Of a stretch of DNA of 64,000 nt, positions 19,391 through 27,182 are shown in pieces. The position numbers were made by a program, and so were the translations under genes. Under the pieces are notes generated by a model. The model worked only from the letters and a program-made list of their open reading frames with translations, was not told the origin of the DNA and searched no databases. Source of the DNA: a bacterium (GTDB lineage: Bacteria; Arandabacterota; Arandabacteria; Arandabacterales; Arandabacteraceae); NCBI GenBank assembly GCA_029933125.1, contig JAOZOU010000007.1, forward strand, positions 1 to 64,000. Reading direction: 5' to 3'. Positions within the stretch are counted from its first letter, which is position 1. Each line of letters starts with the position of its first letter.

Positions 19391-19855
19391 CTATGCCCTG
19401 CTGAAGTCACCAACTTCGGGCTTAACAAGGTCTGCAAAGTCTTTGTATGCCATGCGGAAAAGCTCCCTGTGGGTACCCGCATTGAAGGCAATCTCAACAT
19501 CCCTGGTGAGACTCTCATCAACATAAACAGGCATGTCATAAAGATTGCCGAAAGGTGGCATTGCTCCAAGCTCACACTCAGGGAACCTATCCCGGAACTC
19601 ATCCTCGCTCGCAAGCTCGACCCTGGTTGCCCCTGCAGCAGCCTTCAGCCTGTCAAAATCAATCACGCTGCTTGCCGGTAAGACAACCATTGCCATCTTG
19701 CCATCAATCTTGACTATCACAGTCTTGGCAAGCTCCTTGCCCGAGATATGAGCCGAAGCAGCTACCTCCTGAGCAGTATAGGCCGGCGCATGCGTGATAG
19801 TCACATACTTAATTCCTTTGCTGTCCAGAAACTCCTTAAGCTTCCTTGCAGGCAT
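19391..19855 (-). CDS. YbaK/EbsC-family aminoacyl-tRNA deacylase-like protein
   Basis: 154 residues from the ATG at 19855, which has AAGGAGG 6 bases upstream (a TTG at 19879 in the same frame is rejected). The YbaK fold hydrolyses mischarged tRNAs such as Cys- or Ala-tRNA(Pro). Features: TAQEVAASAHISGKELAKTVIVK, with the Lys conserved in the family, and a Gly-rich GAMPPFG loop. The exact substrate cannot be told. It is single-domain and free-standing, and stands alone between convergent and divergent neighbours. Confidence 0.88.
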   Translation of the reverse strand: MPARKLKEFLDSKGIKYVTITHAPAYTAQEVAASAHISGKELAKTVIVKIDGKMAMVVLPASSVIDFDRLKAAAGATRVELASEDEFRDRFPECELGAMPPFGNLYDMPVYVDESLTRDVEIAFNAGTHRELFRMAYKDFADLVKPEVGDFSRA

Positions 19856-20046
19856 AACCCCCCTCCTTGTAAGAGTCAATTCTCAAAAAGTGATTTCGTC
19901 AAGAATCCCCCCGGGGCACCTCCAATGGTCTCGCTGCCCCTACGCAGGCAATGCTACCACAACGACAGCGTCAAAGGCAATAGAGCGAGTTAGCCACCTT
20001 GAGACTTTGCCGGACCTCAGGTTTCGCCTCCACTCTTAAGTGGACA

Positions 20047-20075
20047 TTGACATGTGGGCACCTACATCCTAAAGT
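20047..20075 (+). promoter_or_regulatory. Predicted promoter of the methyltransferase gene
   Basis: Perfect TTGACA (20047-20052), 17-base spacer, TAAAGT (20070-20075), 29 bases before the ATG at 20104. Confidence 0.55.
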
Positions 20076-20103
20076 TTCAAAAATGCCCAAGGAGGCACGA
20101 TCA

Positions 20104-20847
20104 ATGACAGGGCAATGGTATGAGGATGATGAGTTTTGGATGAGGACGGCGCCTTTCCTCTTTAGCAGTCGGCGGTGGAGCCAGGCAGGCGTTGAGGTCG
20201 ATGCAATACTATCGCTTCTGGATCTTGAGCCACCGGCGAGGGTACTCGATCTCTGTTGTGGACCAGGTCGCCATGCTCTTGAGCTTGCAAGCAGGGGCTT
20301 TGAAGTAACGGGAGTCGATCGGACTCAGGCTTATCTCGATGAGGCACGGCGCCGTGCAGATGTCTCAGGCCTGAAGGTCGAGCTCGTGAAACAAGATATG
20401 CGGACTTTCAAGCGCCCCAATTTCTTCGATGCTGCCATAAACATTTTCACATCATTCGGCTTCTTCGAAGATCCCGCCGACGATGACAAGGTCTTGGCCA
20501 ACGTTTATGAATCGCTTAAGCCAGGTGGTAAGTTCCTGATCGATGTTATGGGAAAGGAGATTTTGGCCCGCATCTTCTGCGAGCGTGACTGGTATGAATT
20601 CGAGGACGCTCTCTTTCTCGATGAACGCAAGGTGCTTGACGATTGGGCACGCATTGAGTCTCGCTGGATCATAATTCGCGATGGTGGTCGCGAGGAATTC
20701 ACTATCAGACTGCGCCTCTATTCAGGCGCTGAACTCAAGACCGCTCTCAAGAGGGTCGGCTTTAGTGACATCAAGGCGTTCGGGACGCTCGAAGGCGCTC
20801 CATATGATCAAAACGCCAAGCGCCTTATCGCAATCGCCACCAAGTAG
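20104..20847 (+). CDS. SAM-dependent class I methyltransferase
   Basis: 247 residues from the ATG at 20104 (AAGGAGG 8 bases upstream); the frame stays open further upstream but without a ribosome site. Motif I is VLDLCCGPGRHALELASRG, the acidic end of strand 2 is GVDRT, and motif II/III is MRTF then FDAAINIFTSFGFF. The C-terminal KPGGKFLIDVMGKE is typical of the Methyltransf_25 type. The substrate is unknown. It faces the convergent Asp-box gene. Confidence 0.88.
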   Translation: MTGQWYEDDEFWMRTAPFLFSSRRWSQAGVEVDAILSLLDLEPPARVLDLCCGPGRHALELASRGFEVTGVDRTQAYLDEARRRADVSGLKVELVKQDMRTFKRPNFFDAAINIFTSFGFFEDPADDDKVLANVYESLKPGGKFLIDVMGKEILARIFCERDWYEFEDALFLDERKVLDDWARIESRWIIIRDGGREEFTIRLRLYSGAELKTALKRVGFSDIKAFGTLEGAPYDQNAKRLIAIATK

Positions 20848-20855
20848 TCTCCTGC

Positions 20856-23492
20856 CTATCTAACAAAATTGAGACTTATCGTCCCGGATGCCTCGCCTGC
20901 TCGAATTCTTGCGTAGTAGATACCGCTCGCAACACGGTGTCCGGCATCATTGCTTCCGTCCCAGGTCAACCGATGGATACCGGGTTCAAGCGAACCACTT
21001 GCAAGGGTTTTGACCTTGCGTCCGGTCAGGTCATAGACTGAAACCGCTACCTGGCTTGAGTGCGAGAGAGAGAACACAATAGTTGTGCTGTTTCTAAATG
21101 GGTTGGGCTGGGCACCAAGATCCGTCACAACCTCCTGCCACCTGGCTGCAACACCGCTTACATCAGGCAAAGTACCGAGATCAAAAGAATACATGGAACG
21201 ACCGTGCGTACCGGCAACGAGGGTGCGGGTGGGATTGTGAATCTCAAGATCATAGACAGGTACAGGCGGAAGTCCAGTTCCCAGAACCTCCCAGTTGGTG
21301 CCGGCCATCTCGCTGTAGAAGCAGCCAACATCGCTTCCGACAATGATTCTTGATGGAACAAGCGGATCAACAACGATGGCATTGACAGGCGCACCGGGAA
21401 GATTGCCGGTCACATCTGTCCAGGTTGAGCCATAATCGTCCGTCCGATACACATAGCCAATGTCTTCATCCCACCTTAAGCCGGAGAAAGTCACATAGGC
21501 AATTGATGCATCGGTTGGATCAGCCGCCACCCTTGTCACCCACCGATTGGGAAGTGAGCCGGATATGTTCTGCCAGGAGGAGCCACCCTTGGTTGTTACC
21601 CAAACATTTGAGTCATCGGTCCCAACATAGATGACATCAGGATCACTTGGGGCAACTGCAATCGTGGTTATTGTGCCAAAGCCGCCGCCATGATCACCAT
21701 CGGTCAGGTCGCCGCTTATGGGATCCCACCAACCTGCTCCATCGGTGGTCTTATAGACCCGGTAAGTCCCAAGATAAAGCGTCTGGTTATCAGTTGGATC
21801 CATCACAACTGGCATCATCCAATTCGTCCGATCCGAACCAACTCCGTCAAGCGCTGAACTCCAAGTGTAGCCAAGGTCGGTTGATTTATAAAGATTGCCA
21901 TATTGATACTCGGCATAGATTACATTCGAGTTTGTTGGATCGACAACGCAGTAGAAGCCATCGCCTCCAAAGATCATTTCCCAGTCATCGATCGCACCTG
22001 TAAGCGTCCGAAGTGTGCCGTTGTCCTGAGTGCCTCCGTAAAGCCGCTCAGGATTGAGATAGTCAATCTCTATGGCGTAGAACTGATTGGTTGGCTGGTT
22101 ATAAAGCTTCGTCCAGGTGGCACCTGAGTTGGTTGAGACATAGACGCCACCGTCGTTACCTTCGAAAATGCGGCTTGGGTTTGTGGGATCAAAAACCAGG
22201 GCATGATGATCAACATGGTTTGAGGACCCGACCTCGCTCCAGGAGTCACCACCATCGGTTGACCGATAGAGATAGATACCCATAGCAAAGACTAAATTGT
22301 GATCTACCGGGCTTACTCGAATCTGACCAAAGTACCACCCATAAGAGCTATAGATTCCACTCAGAGCACTATCATTGGTGCGTGTCCATGAATCGCCACC
22401 ATCGGTTGACTTATAGACCTGAGCCGAGTAGGTTGCCCGATCGTCATAGATTGCGTAGACAACATTCGGGCTTGAAGCGCAGACCGCGATGCCGATTCGA
22501 CCAACATTGGGACCTGTTGGCAATCCATTTGTGAGCTCAACCCATGTATCCCCACCATCGTATGAGCGGTAGATGCCACTCGAAGGACCACCCGAGCGTC
22601 GATAGTTAAGCCCACGCACACGTTCCCACATAGCTGCAAAGATGGTGTCAGGATGGGAGGGATCAATTGCAAGATCTATGGCTGCTGTTGAATCCGTTAG
22701 CGAAAGCACAAGGTCCCACGAGGCACCACCGTCGAGCGAGCGATAGACACCACGTTCGGGATTCGTGCCGAAGAGGGAGCCGGTGCCAGCAACCCAGATT
22801 CTTGACGTATTGATTGGATCAATGATGATACGTCCAATGTAGTGGGTCTCCTCGAGCCCGATGTATTTCCAGGTTGCACCCCCGTCGGTTGACTTATACA
22901 TGCCCATACCGAACCAGCTGAAACTGTGGGCATTGGCTTCGCCCGTTCCAACATAGATTGTATCGGGGTGCTTCGGATCAACTGCAATTGCTCCAATCGT
23001 AAGCACGGGAAGGTCATCGCTTATAGGCTGCCAGGTTGTACCTCCGTCGGTTGATCTGAACACCCCACCACTCGCCATGCCAGCATAGATGATGGAGGGA
23101 TCAGTTGGGTGGAAGGCAAGGTCAGTAACACGTCCACCGATATTGTCCGGTCCCTCAACTACCCACGATCCACCTGCCAGCTTTGCCGACTTACGGGCTT
23201 CAAGCCGCATGATCTGAGCATCAACCACAGCCTGCTTGAGCTGAGTAAAGTTGATGCGGTCATACGGATAGGCACGCTGCCTGTAACCCCAACCACTCGG
23301 AAATTCGCCTTCCCCCTCAACTTCACCAGATTCTTCCGCAGGTTCCTGATGTGACCCCAACCCGGGAGCCTCAAGGGACTGCTCTCCGCCGGGCTGTGAT
23401 GGGTGGATAGGTGACGAACTATGATGGATCACAAGACCAAAGGCAACTGCCATTACAATACTTACCCCAACAACAAGCTTCTTGGTTTTCAT
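20856..23492 (-). CDS. Secreted Asp-box (BNR/VPS10-like) propeller protein with FlgD/T9SS-type C-terminus
   Basis: 878 residues. Signal peptide/anchor at 7-25. About ten Asp-box motifs of the form S-x-D-x-G-x-[TS]-W (such as STDGGTTWQPI, STDGGDSWTR, STDLGYTWSS) from about 140 to 770 form one or two beta-propellers, as in the sortilin/VPS10 and sialidase-like groups. The last 80 or so residues (VAVSVYDLTGRKVKTLA and ASGIYYARIRAG) match the FlgD-Ig / type A sorting domain found in FCB-group secreted proteins. It is probably exported to the surface. AAGGAG precedes the ATG. Confidence 0.88.
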   Translation of the reverse strand: MKTKKLVVGVSIVMAVAFGLVIHHSSSPIHPSQPGGEQSLEAPGLGSHQEPAEESGEVEGEGEFPSGWGYRQRAYPYDRINFTQLKQAVVDAQIMRLEARKSAKLAGGSWVVEGPDNIGGRVTDLAFHPTDPSIIYAGMASGGVFRSTDGGTTWQPISDDLPVLTIGAIAVDPKHPDTIYVGTGEANAHSFSWFGMGMYKSTDGGATWKYIGLEETHYIGRIIIDPINTSRIWVAGTGSLFGTNPERGVYRSLDGGASWDLVLSLTDSTAAIDLAIDPSHPDTIFAAMWERVRGLNYRRSGGPSSGIYRSYDGGDTWVELTNGLPTGPNVGRIGIAVCASSPNVVYAIYDDRATYSAQVYKSTDGGDSWTRTNDSALSGIYSSYGWYFGQIRVSPVDHNLVFAMGIYLYRSTDGGDSWSEVGSSNHVDHHALVFDPTNPSRIFEGNDGGVYVSTNSGATWTKLYNQPTNQFYAIEIDYLNPERLYGGTQDNGTLRTLTGAIDDWEMIFGGDGFYCVVDPTNSNVIYAEYQYGNLYKSTDLGYTWSSALDGVGSDRTNWMMPVVMDPTDNQTLYLGTYRVYKTTDGAGWWDPISGDLTDGDHGGGFGTITTIAVAPSDPDVIYVGTDDSNVWVTTKGGSSWQNISGSLPNRWVTRVAADPTDASIAYVTFSGLRWDEDIGYVYRTDDYGSTWTDVTGNLPGAPVNAIVVDPLVPSRIIVGSDVGCFYSEMAGTNWEVLGTGLPPVPVYDLEIHNPTRTLVAGTHGRSMYSFDLGTLPDVSGVAARWQEVVTDLGAQPNPFRNSTTIVFSLSHSSQVAVSVYDLTGRKVKTLASGSLEPGIHRLTWDGSNDAGHRVASGIYYARIRAGEASGTISLNFVR

Positions 23493-23547
23493 TGTTTGCT
23501 CCTTTTAAGCTCACTGTCTCATATGATTTTCACCATGTTTGCCTCCA

Positions 23548-23596
23548 ACGAGCCGTTCCGACAAGCCATAACTGGCTCGTGAGTAAGTCCATTATA
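23548..23596 (-). promoter_or_regulatory. Leader hairpin and -10 of the Asp-box gene
   Basis: Minus strand TATAAT at 23591-23596 without a good -35. Just downstream, arms ACGAGCC/GGCTCGT (23548-23554 and 23574-23580) plus an inner GTT/AAC form a leader stem. It could be a 5' untranslated regulatory element. Nothing else is visible in 23597-23779. Confidence 0.35.
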
Positions 23597-23779
23597 CCAC
23601 GAATCGCGGGATTTTTCTATTCTGACGACTCAATGCCTGGGGAATCCTTTTCGCGTTAGCTCACACACACGAATATGGCCACCTCAAGAGGACAGATTAG
23701 AGCGCGAAGAGGCGCTATGCTAAATTGGGAAACTTCACTTCCCCAAACTCTCAGTTGCATCATGAGGGTTGGCAGTTTG

Positions 23780-23808
23780 TTGACTCTTTTGGCAAGTCGT
23801 GGTAAAAG
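23780..23808 (+). promoter_or_regulatory. Predicted promoter of the 78-residue protein
   Basis: TTGACT (23780-23785), 17-base spacer, TAAAAG (23803-23808), 73 bases before the ATG at 23882. Confidence 0.45.
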
Positions 23809-23881
23809 GAACTTGGTGGTATGGCATAAAATGTTGGTGCGCAGAGAAGCAAGCTAAGAACATGGGTGACTGGAGGGAATC

Positions 23882-24118
23882 ATGATCCGTATCAGAGATA
23901 AGGAAACCGGACAGCTCATTGGCTGGATATCGGAAAAAGATCTTCAGTTTCTGATCGACAACCTCGAGGAGGAATGGGAAGAAGATACGGACTACTATCT
24001 CACGACCGAGACCCTCGAGCTCCTCAGACAGAAAGGCGCTTCCGAAAGCCTTATGAATTTGCTTGAGCAGGCTCTCGGAACAAGGGAAGCCATAGAAATT
24101 CAGTGGTCACGTGCATAG
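23882..24118 (+). CDS. Small conserved acidic protein, function unknown
   Basis: 78 residues: MIRIRDKETGQLIGWISEK, then an acidic helix (LEEEWEEDTDYYLTTETLELL) and a C-terminal helix. It matches a small conserved family often labelled 'galactosyldiacylglycerol synthase' in databases; the size makes that label implausible. No signal peptide or membrane segment, so it is cytoplasmic. GGAGGGAA precedes the ATG. Confidence 0.75.
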   Translation: MIRIRDKETGQLIGWISEKDLQFLIDNLEEEWEEDTDYYLTTETLELLRQKGASESLMNLLEQALGTREAIEIQWSRA

Positions 24119-24287
24119 TGAGAATTTGGAAGATGCAAAATCCCGGGACGCTACCCTCAAGATGCGCAACTTACGCCCAGCAGCGATGAAACTCCTGCAG
24201 ATGTTCTGCTCATTTGCATCGGTCTTCTAGAAAACTCGCGGCTCGCACGCACATTGTTTCCTCTCAAATGACGCTCGTGAAATAGTG

Positions 24288-24317
24288 CTGGCAAAGCATT
24301 CCTTTCAGTGCTATAAT
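24288..24317 (+). promoter_or_regulatory. Predicted promoter of the beta-helix gene
   Basis: CTGGCA (24288-24293), 18-base spacer, perfect TATAAT (24312-24317). A short leader with AGGAGG precedes the ATG at 24338. The stretch 24119-24287 shows nothing. Confidence 0.5.
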
Positions 24318-24337
24318 GCGACAGGAGGTGAGAGCTT

Positions 24338-25498
24338 ATGCGACGCCCGTTCCTTCTATTCGGACTGTTTATGCTAATGCTTCCCGCTTCAGTAATGGGT
24401 AGGACCTGGTACATCACTCCTGACGGTACTGGTGATGCACCTACTATCCAGGCTGGGGTGGATTCAGCATCAGCTGGAGACACAGTACTTGTTGCCTGTG
24501 GCATCTATACCGACATTGGGTACGTAGCACCGGACGGTGTCAGCTCCTGCGTCAGGATGAAGTCCAATATCACCCTGCTTGGTGAAGGAGATCCAAGCTG
24601 TGTAGTCCTTGACGCTCAGCAGCAAGGTCGGGTCATCCTGTGCGACTCAATTGTGGCATTTGAAATAACAGGTCTCACGATTAGAGGCGGAAATGTGCTA
24701 GTTGGGGGAGGACTCATGTTGCAGGGCGCTGAGAATGCGCGAATTGCCAGATGCGTGTTCTTCGATAACAGAGCAACCGCCGGCGGTGGCATACAGATCG
24801 ACATGGGTACCAGGTATGTCGATATCGAAAACTGCACATTCAGCCGCAATCATGCCGACTATTACGGTGGGGGAATCCGTTGCGAAGCAACCGATGTGAA
24901 CATAACTGGCTGTTGGTTTGAGGGAAATGATGGCACCTACGGCGGTGGTGGCATCTTTTTCTATCGGCACGGCTACAGGAATGTGGCCGAGTGTGTTTTC
25001 ACACATAACACATCGGCAAGAACGAGTTGGTATGGTGCTGGCATTGACCTGTTCTGGGCCAATGCGTCTGTGGACAACTGCACATTCTTCCAAAACCAGG
25101 GCATCGCAATAGTCGTATACGGACCCTCTAGTCTTCTGATCAGAAGGTGCATCGTGACTGGATCCCTTTACGGGCTTGACGGTCACGTTTCAGACGACCT
25201 GGAAGAACCAGATGTATATGCTATCTGCTGCGACGTTTATGGAAACACCATTTGTGACTGGTGCTACTTTGAAGACCCCTCCTTCTGCTTAAAAGTAGAC
25301 TGCTTCTCAGAGTGCCCCTCGTTTTGCAATGCAGCTGCTGGGGATTTTCATCTTTGCGATGGCTCCCCCTGTCTGCCCGGGAATCATCCATATGGTGCGG
25401 ATTGCGGACTCATTGGTGCCTTGGGTGAGGGTTGTGCATGTGGACCGTCAGCCACCGAACCCACTACGTGGAGCAAAATCAAATCCATGTTCAAATAG
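24338..25498 (+). CDS. Exported right-handed beta-helix protein with TTWG tag
   Basis: 386 residues. Signal peptide 1-21 (LLFGLFMLMLPASVMG). A pectate-lyase-like start (WYITPDGTGDAPTIQAGVDSA) is followed by beta-helix coils with the usual Asn-Cys-x-Phe turns (IENCTFSRNHA, VDNCTFFQNQG). The Cys-rich C-terminal part ends in CGPSATEPTTWSKIKSMFK, the tag shared with two other proteins in the window. No conserved lyase active site is apparent, so it may be a surface adhesin or binding protein. Confidence 0.85.
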   Translation: MRRPFLLFGLFMLMLPASVMGRTWYITPDGTGDAPTIQAGVDSASAGDTVLVACGIYTDIGYVAPDGVSSCVRMKSNITLLGEGDPSCVVLDAQQQGRVILCDSIVAFEITGLTIRGGNVLVGGGLMLQGAENARIARCVFFDNRATAGGGIQIDMGTRYVDIENCTFSRNHADYYGGGIRCEATDVNITGCWFEGNDGTYGGGGIFFYRHGYRNVAECVFTHNTSARTSWYGAGIDLFWANASVDNCTFFQNQGIAIVVYGPSSLLIRRCIVTGSLYGLDGHVSDDLEEPDVYAICCDVYGNTICDWCYFEDPSFCLKVDCFSECPSFCNAAAGDFHLCDGSPCLPGNHPYGADCGLIGALGEGCACGPSATEPTTWSKIKSMFK

Positions 25499-25549
25499 GG
25501 GACTTACGCTTCTCGTATTGCTGGTCCCGTTGAATAATGGGTGCGTCGG

Positions 25550-26146
25550 TCACGGAGCCCCATTTGGTCTCGGTATGTGATCATTGACTCCGTGCTTATT
25601 GTAGACGTCAAAGATTTCCTTACAGAACTTGATCATCCTCTCATCCCGTTGCTTCACCGCATCCTCATAGAGTTTGATTAGGAACCGCTTTCCGAACTCA
25701 GTCTGCGAATATCGCTTCTTGAGCAAATTGTGCTCTGAGCACAGGGTTTGACCGTTGTCCACTGCGCTTTTCCCGCCTTTGTCTAGTGGCACCTTGTGGT
25801 CAACATGTAGTTCGACACCATCTTCAATGCCTCTGCCACAGACTACACACCTGTAACCGTCTCTTTTCAAAATCAGCTCCTTTACGTCAGGGGGAAATCG
25901 CTTGATGTTCCTCCCGGTCGCCGTGTCGGGATCGTACCGGTACACACCCTTTCTGACCTTTGTCAAAATACCATCCTGATAGAGTCGTCTAATCTGTCGC
26001 CAGGTATCCCTCGGCTTACGACCGTGTGCACGGACATATCTTTCCTCCACATAGTCAACTACGGGACCATGCGGAATGTCTTCCTTCGGGCGTTGTTTGA
26101 AATACTCGATTATCAGTTCAGCGATAGTGGGCTTTGACTCAGTCAA
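25550..26146 (-). CDS. HNH restriction endonuclease (putative) with winged-helix N-terminus
   Basis: 198 residues. The N-terminal 80 residues look like a winged-helix DNA-binding domain (VDYVEERYVRAHGRKPRDTWRQIRRLY). The HNH domain has zinc-binding CVVCG, the catalytic HVDHKVPLDKGGKS and CSEHN. The gene overlaps the upstream DNA methyltransferase by 4 bases (ATGA), the typical layout of a type II restriction-modification pair. The recognition site is not deducible. Confidence 0.85.
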   Translation of the reverse strand: MTESKPTIAELIIEYFKQRPKEDIPHGPVVDYVEERYVRAHGRKPRDTWRQIRRLYQDGILTKVRKGVYRYDPDTATGRNIKRFPPDVKELILKRDGYRCVVCGRGIEDGVELHVDHKVPLDKGGKSAVDNGQTLCSEHNLLKKRYSQTEFGKRFLIKLYEDAVKQRDERMIKFCKEIFDVYNKHGVNDHIPRPNGAP

Positions 26147-26943
26147 CGCTTGCTGTTCCTTGATCTGATCTCCAGTGTTAGCTGTTCCAATGACCCCTCT
26201 TTTAGAAGTCTCTCCTTCGCAATCTTGCAGTACCTCTTATCAACTTCGATCCCTATCCCTTTTCGCCCCGTCAGCGCACAAGCAAGTAGTGTCGTCCCGC
26301 TCCCCAAGAAAGGATCCAGCACAGTGTCCTCGACGAAAGTGAAAAGCTTAATGCACCTCTTCGGAAGCTCAACTGGAAATGGGGCTGGGTGGCCAACGCG
26401 CTTCTTACTCTCGCCTGCAAACGTCCAGACACCGTTCGTCCATTCAATAAACTCCTCACGGGTGATGTCTGATGTCCTACCGGTCCGTTTCCTCTTCCAA
26501 CTACCCTTGTATAGCACCGCTATCATCTCAACGGGTGCAATAACATAAGGAGCAGCAGCGGAAAGCCACGATCCCCAGGCCGTGCGCCTAGAAATATTCT
26601 GCTCATTCCAGACAATCGTCGAGTGGTACTTGAAGCCGACGCTCTTGGCGATGGTCAGCAAGTCAGCATATACGGATTGCTGACCGCCCTTGTTCTTATC
26701 AAGGGGAATATTAAGACACAGCCGCCCTCCATATCTGAGAACGGCGTATGCCTTACCAAGCCACTCTCGGCTGAACTCCAGATAGGCGTGGTAGGGTATC
26801 TTGTCGTCATAGGCGTTGTACGTTATGTCGACATTGTACGGCGGTGAGGTGACGATTAAATCAATACTACCTTCTTCAAGACACTCTTGTTTCAAGAAGT
26901 CAGCGTTGTAAATGCTGATGTCGCCAATGCGAAAATAGAGCAT
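26143..26943 (-). CDS. DNA adenine/cytosine-N4 methyltransferase of a type II R-M system
   Basis: 266 residues from the ATG at 26943, which has GGGAGGAG upstream (the frame stays open to 27153 but has no ribosome site). Catalytic motif IV is TSPPYNVD and comes first; motif I, DPFLGSGTT, is near the C-terminus (beta-class order). TSPPYN occurs in both N6-adenine and N4-cytosine enzymes, so the base is undecided. It protects host DNA from the coupled HNH enzyme. Confidence 0.92.
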   Translation of the reverse strand: MLYFRIGDISIYNADFLKQECLEEGSIDLIVTSPPYNVDITYNAYDDKIPYHAYLEFSREWLGKAYAVLRYGGRLCLNIPLDKNKGGQQSVYADLLTIAKSVGFKYHSTIVWNEQNISRRTAWGSWLSAAAPYVIAPVEMIAVLYKGSWKRKRTGRTSDITREEFIEWTNGVWTFAGESKKRVGHPAPFPVELPKRCIKLFTFVEDTVLDPFLGSGTTLLACALTGRKGIGIEVDKRYCKIAKERLLKEGSLEQLTLEIRSRNSKR

Positions 26944-27010
26944 TGCTCTCCTCCCTTCCAACATCCACCCCCAACGTTGCCACACTCTCCACTCCAAACC
27001 TCCAGCTGCA

Positions 27011-27050
27011 ATTATAGCCTTCCTTCTCATTGTTGCACAAGTGAACTTGT
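27011..27050 (-). promoter_or_regulatory. Promoter of the R-M operon with overlapping palindrome
   Basis: Minus strand: TATAAT (27011-27016), 18-base spacer, TTGTGC (27035-27040). A perfect palindrome with 2-base centre, ACAAGT-GA-ACTTGT (27037-27050), overlaps the -35 element, which could make it an operator for autoregulation. Confidence 0.4.
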
Positions 27051-27146
27051 AGCTTTTGTGTGAAATACAGCAAGCTTGCATAAGTGTCGACTCACTTAGG
27101 TAAGCCCTGGCCGGAACCAACAAAGCCATGTCACCAATTGTGTGGG

Positions 27147-27174
27147 TTGACAAGTGGGGAGGGTTGGGTAGAAT
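27147..27174 (+). promoter_or_regulatory. Predicted promoter of the porin gene, possibly leaderless
   Basis: Perfect TTGACA (27147-27152), 16-base spacer, TAGAAT (27169-27174). The ATG at 27183 lies 8 bases after the -10, so the transcript would start at or next to it. Confidence 0.5.
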
Positions 27175-27182
27175 GAAAGGGT

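Noticed and set aside
24698-25186. 162-codon frame antisense to the beta-helix gene
   Set aside because: The opposite strand has a signal peptide, promoter and ribosome site.
26944-27153. N-terminal extension of the DNA methyltransferase
   Set aside because: No ribosome site, non-family sequence, and the promoter lies inside it.
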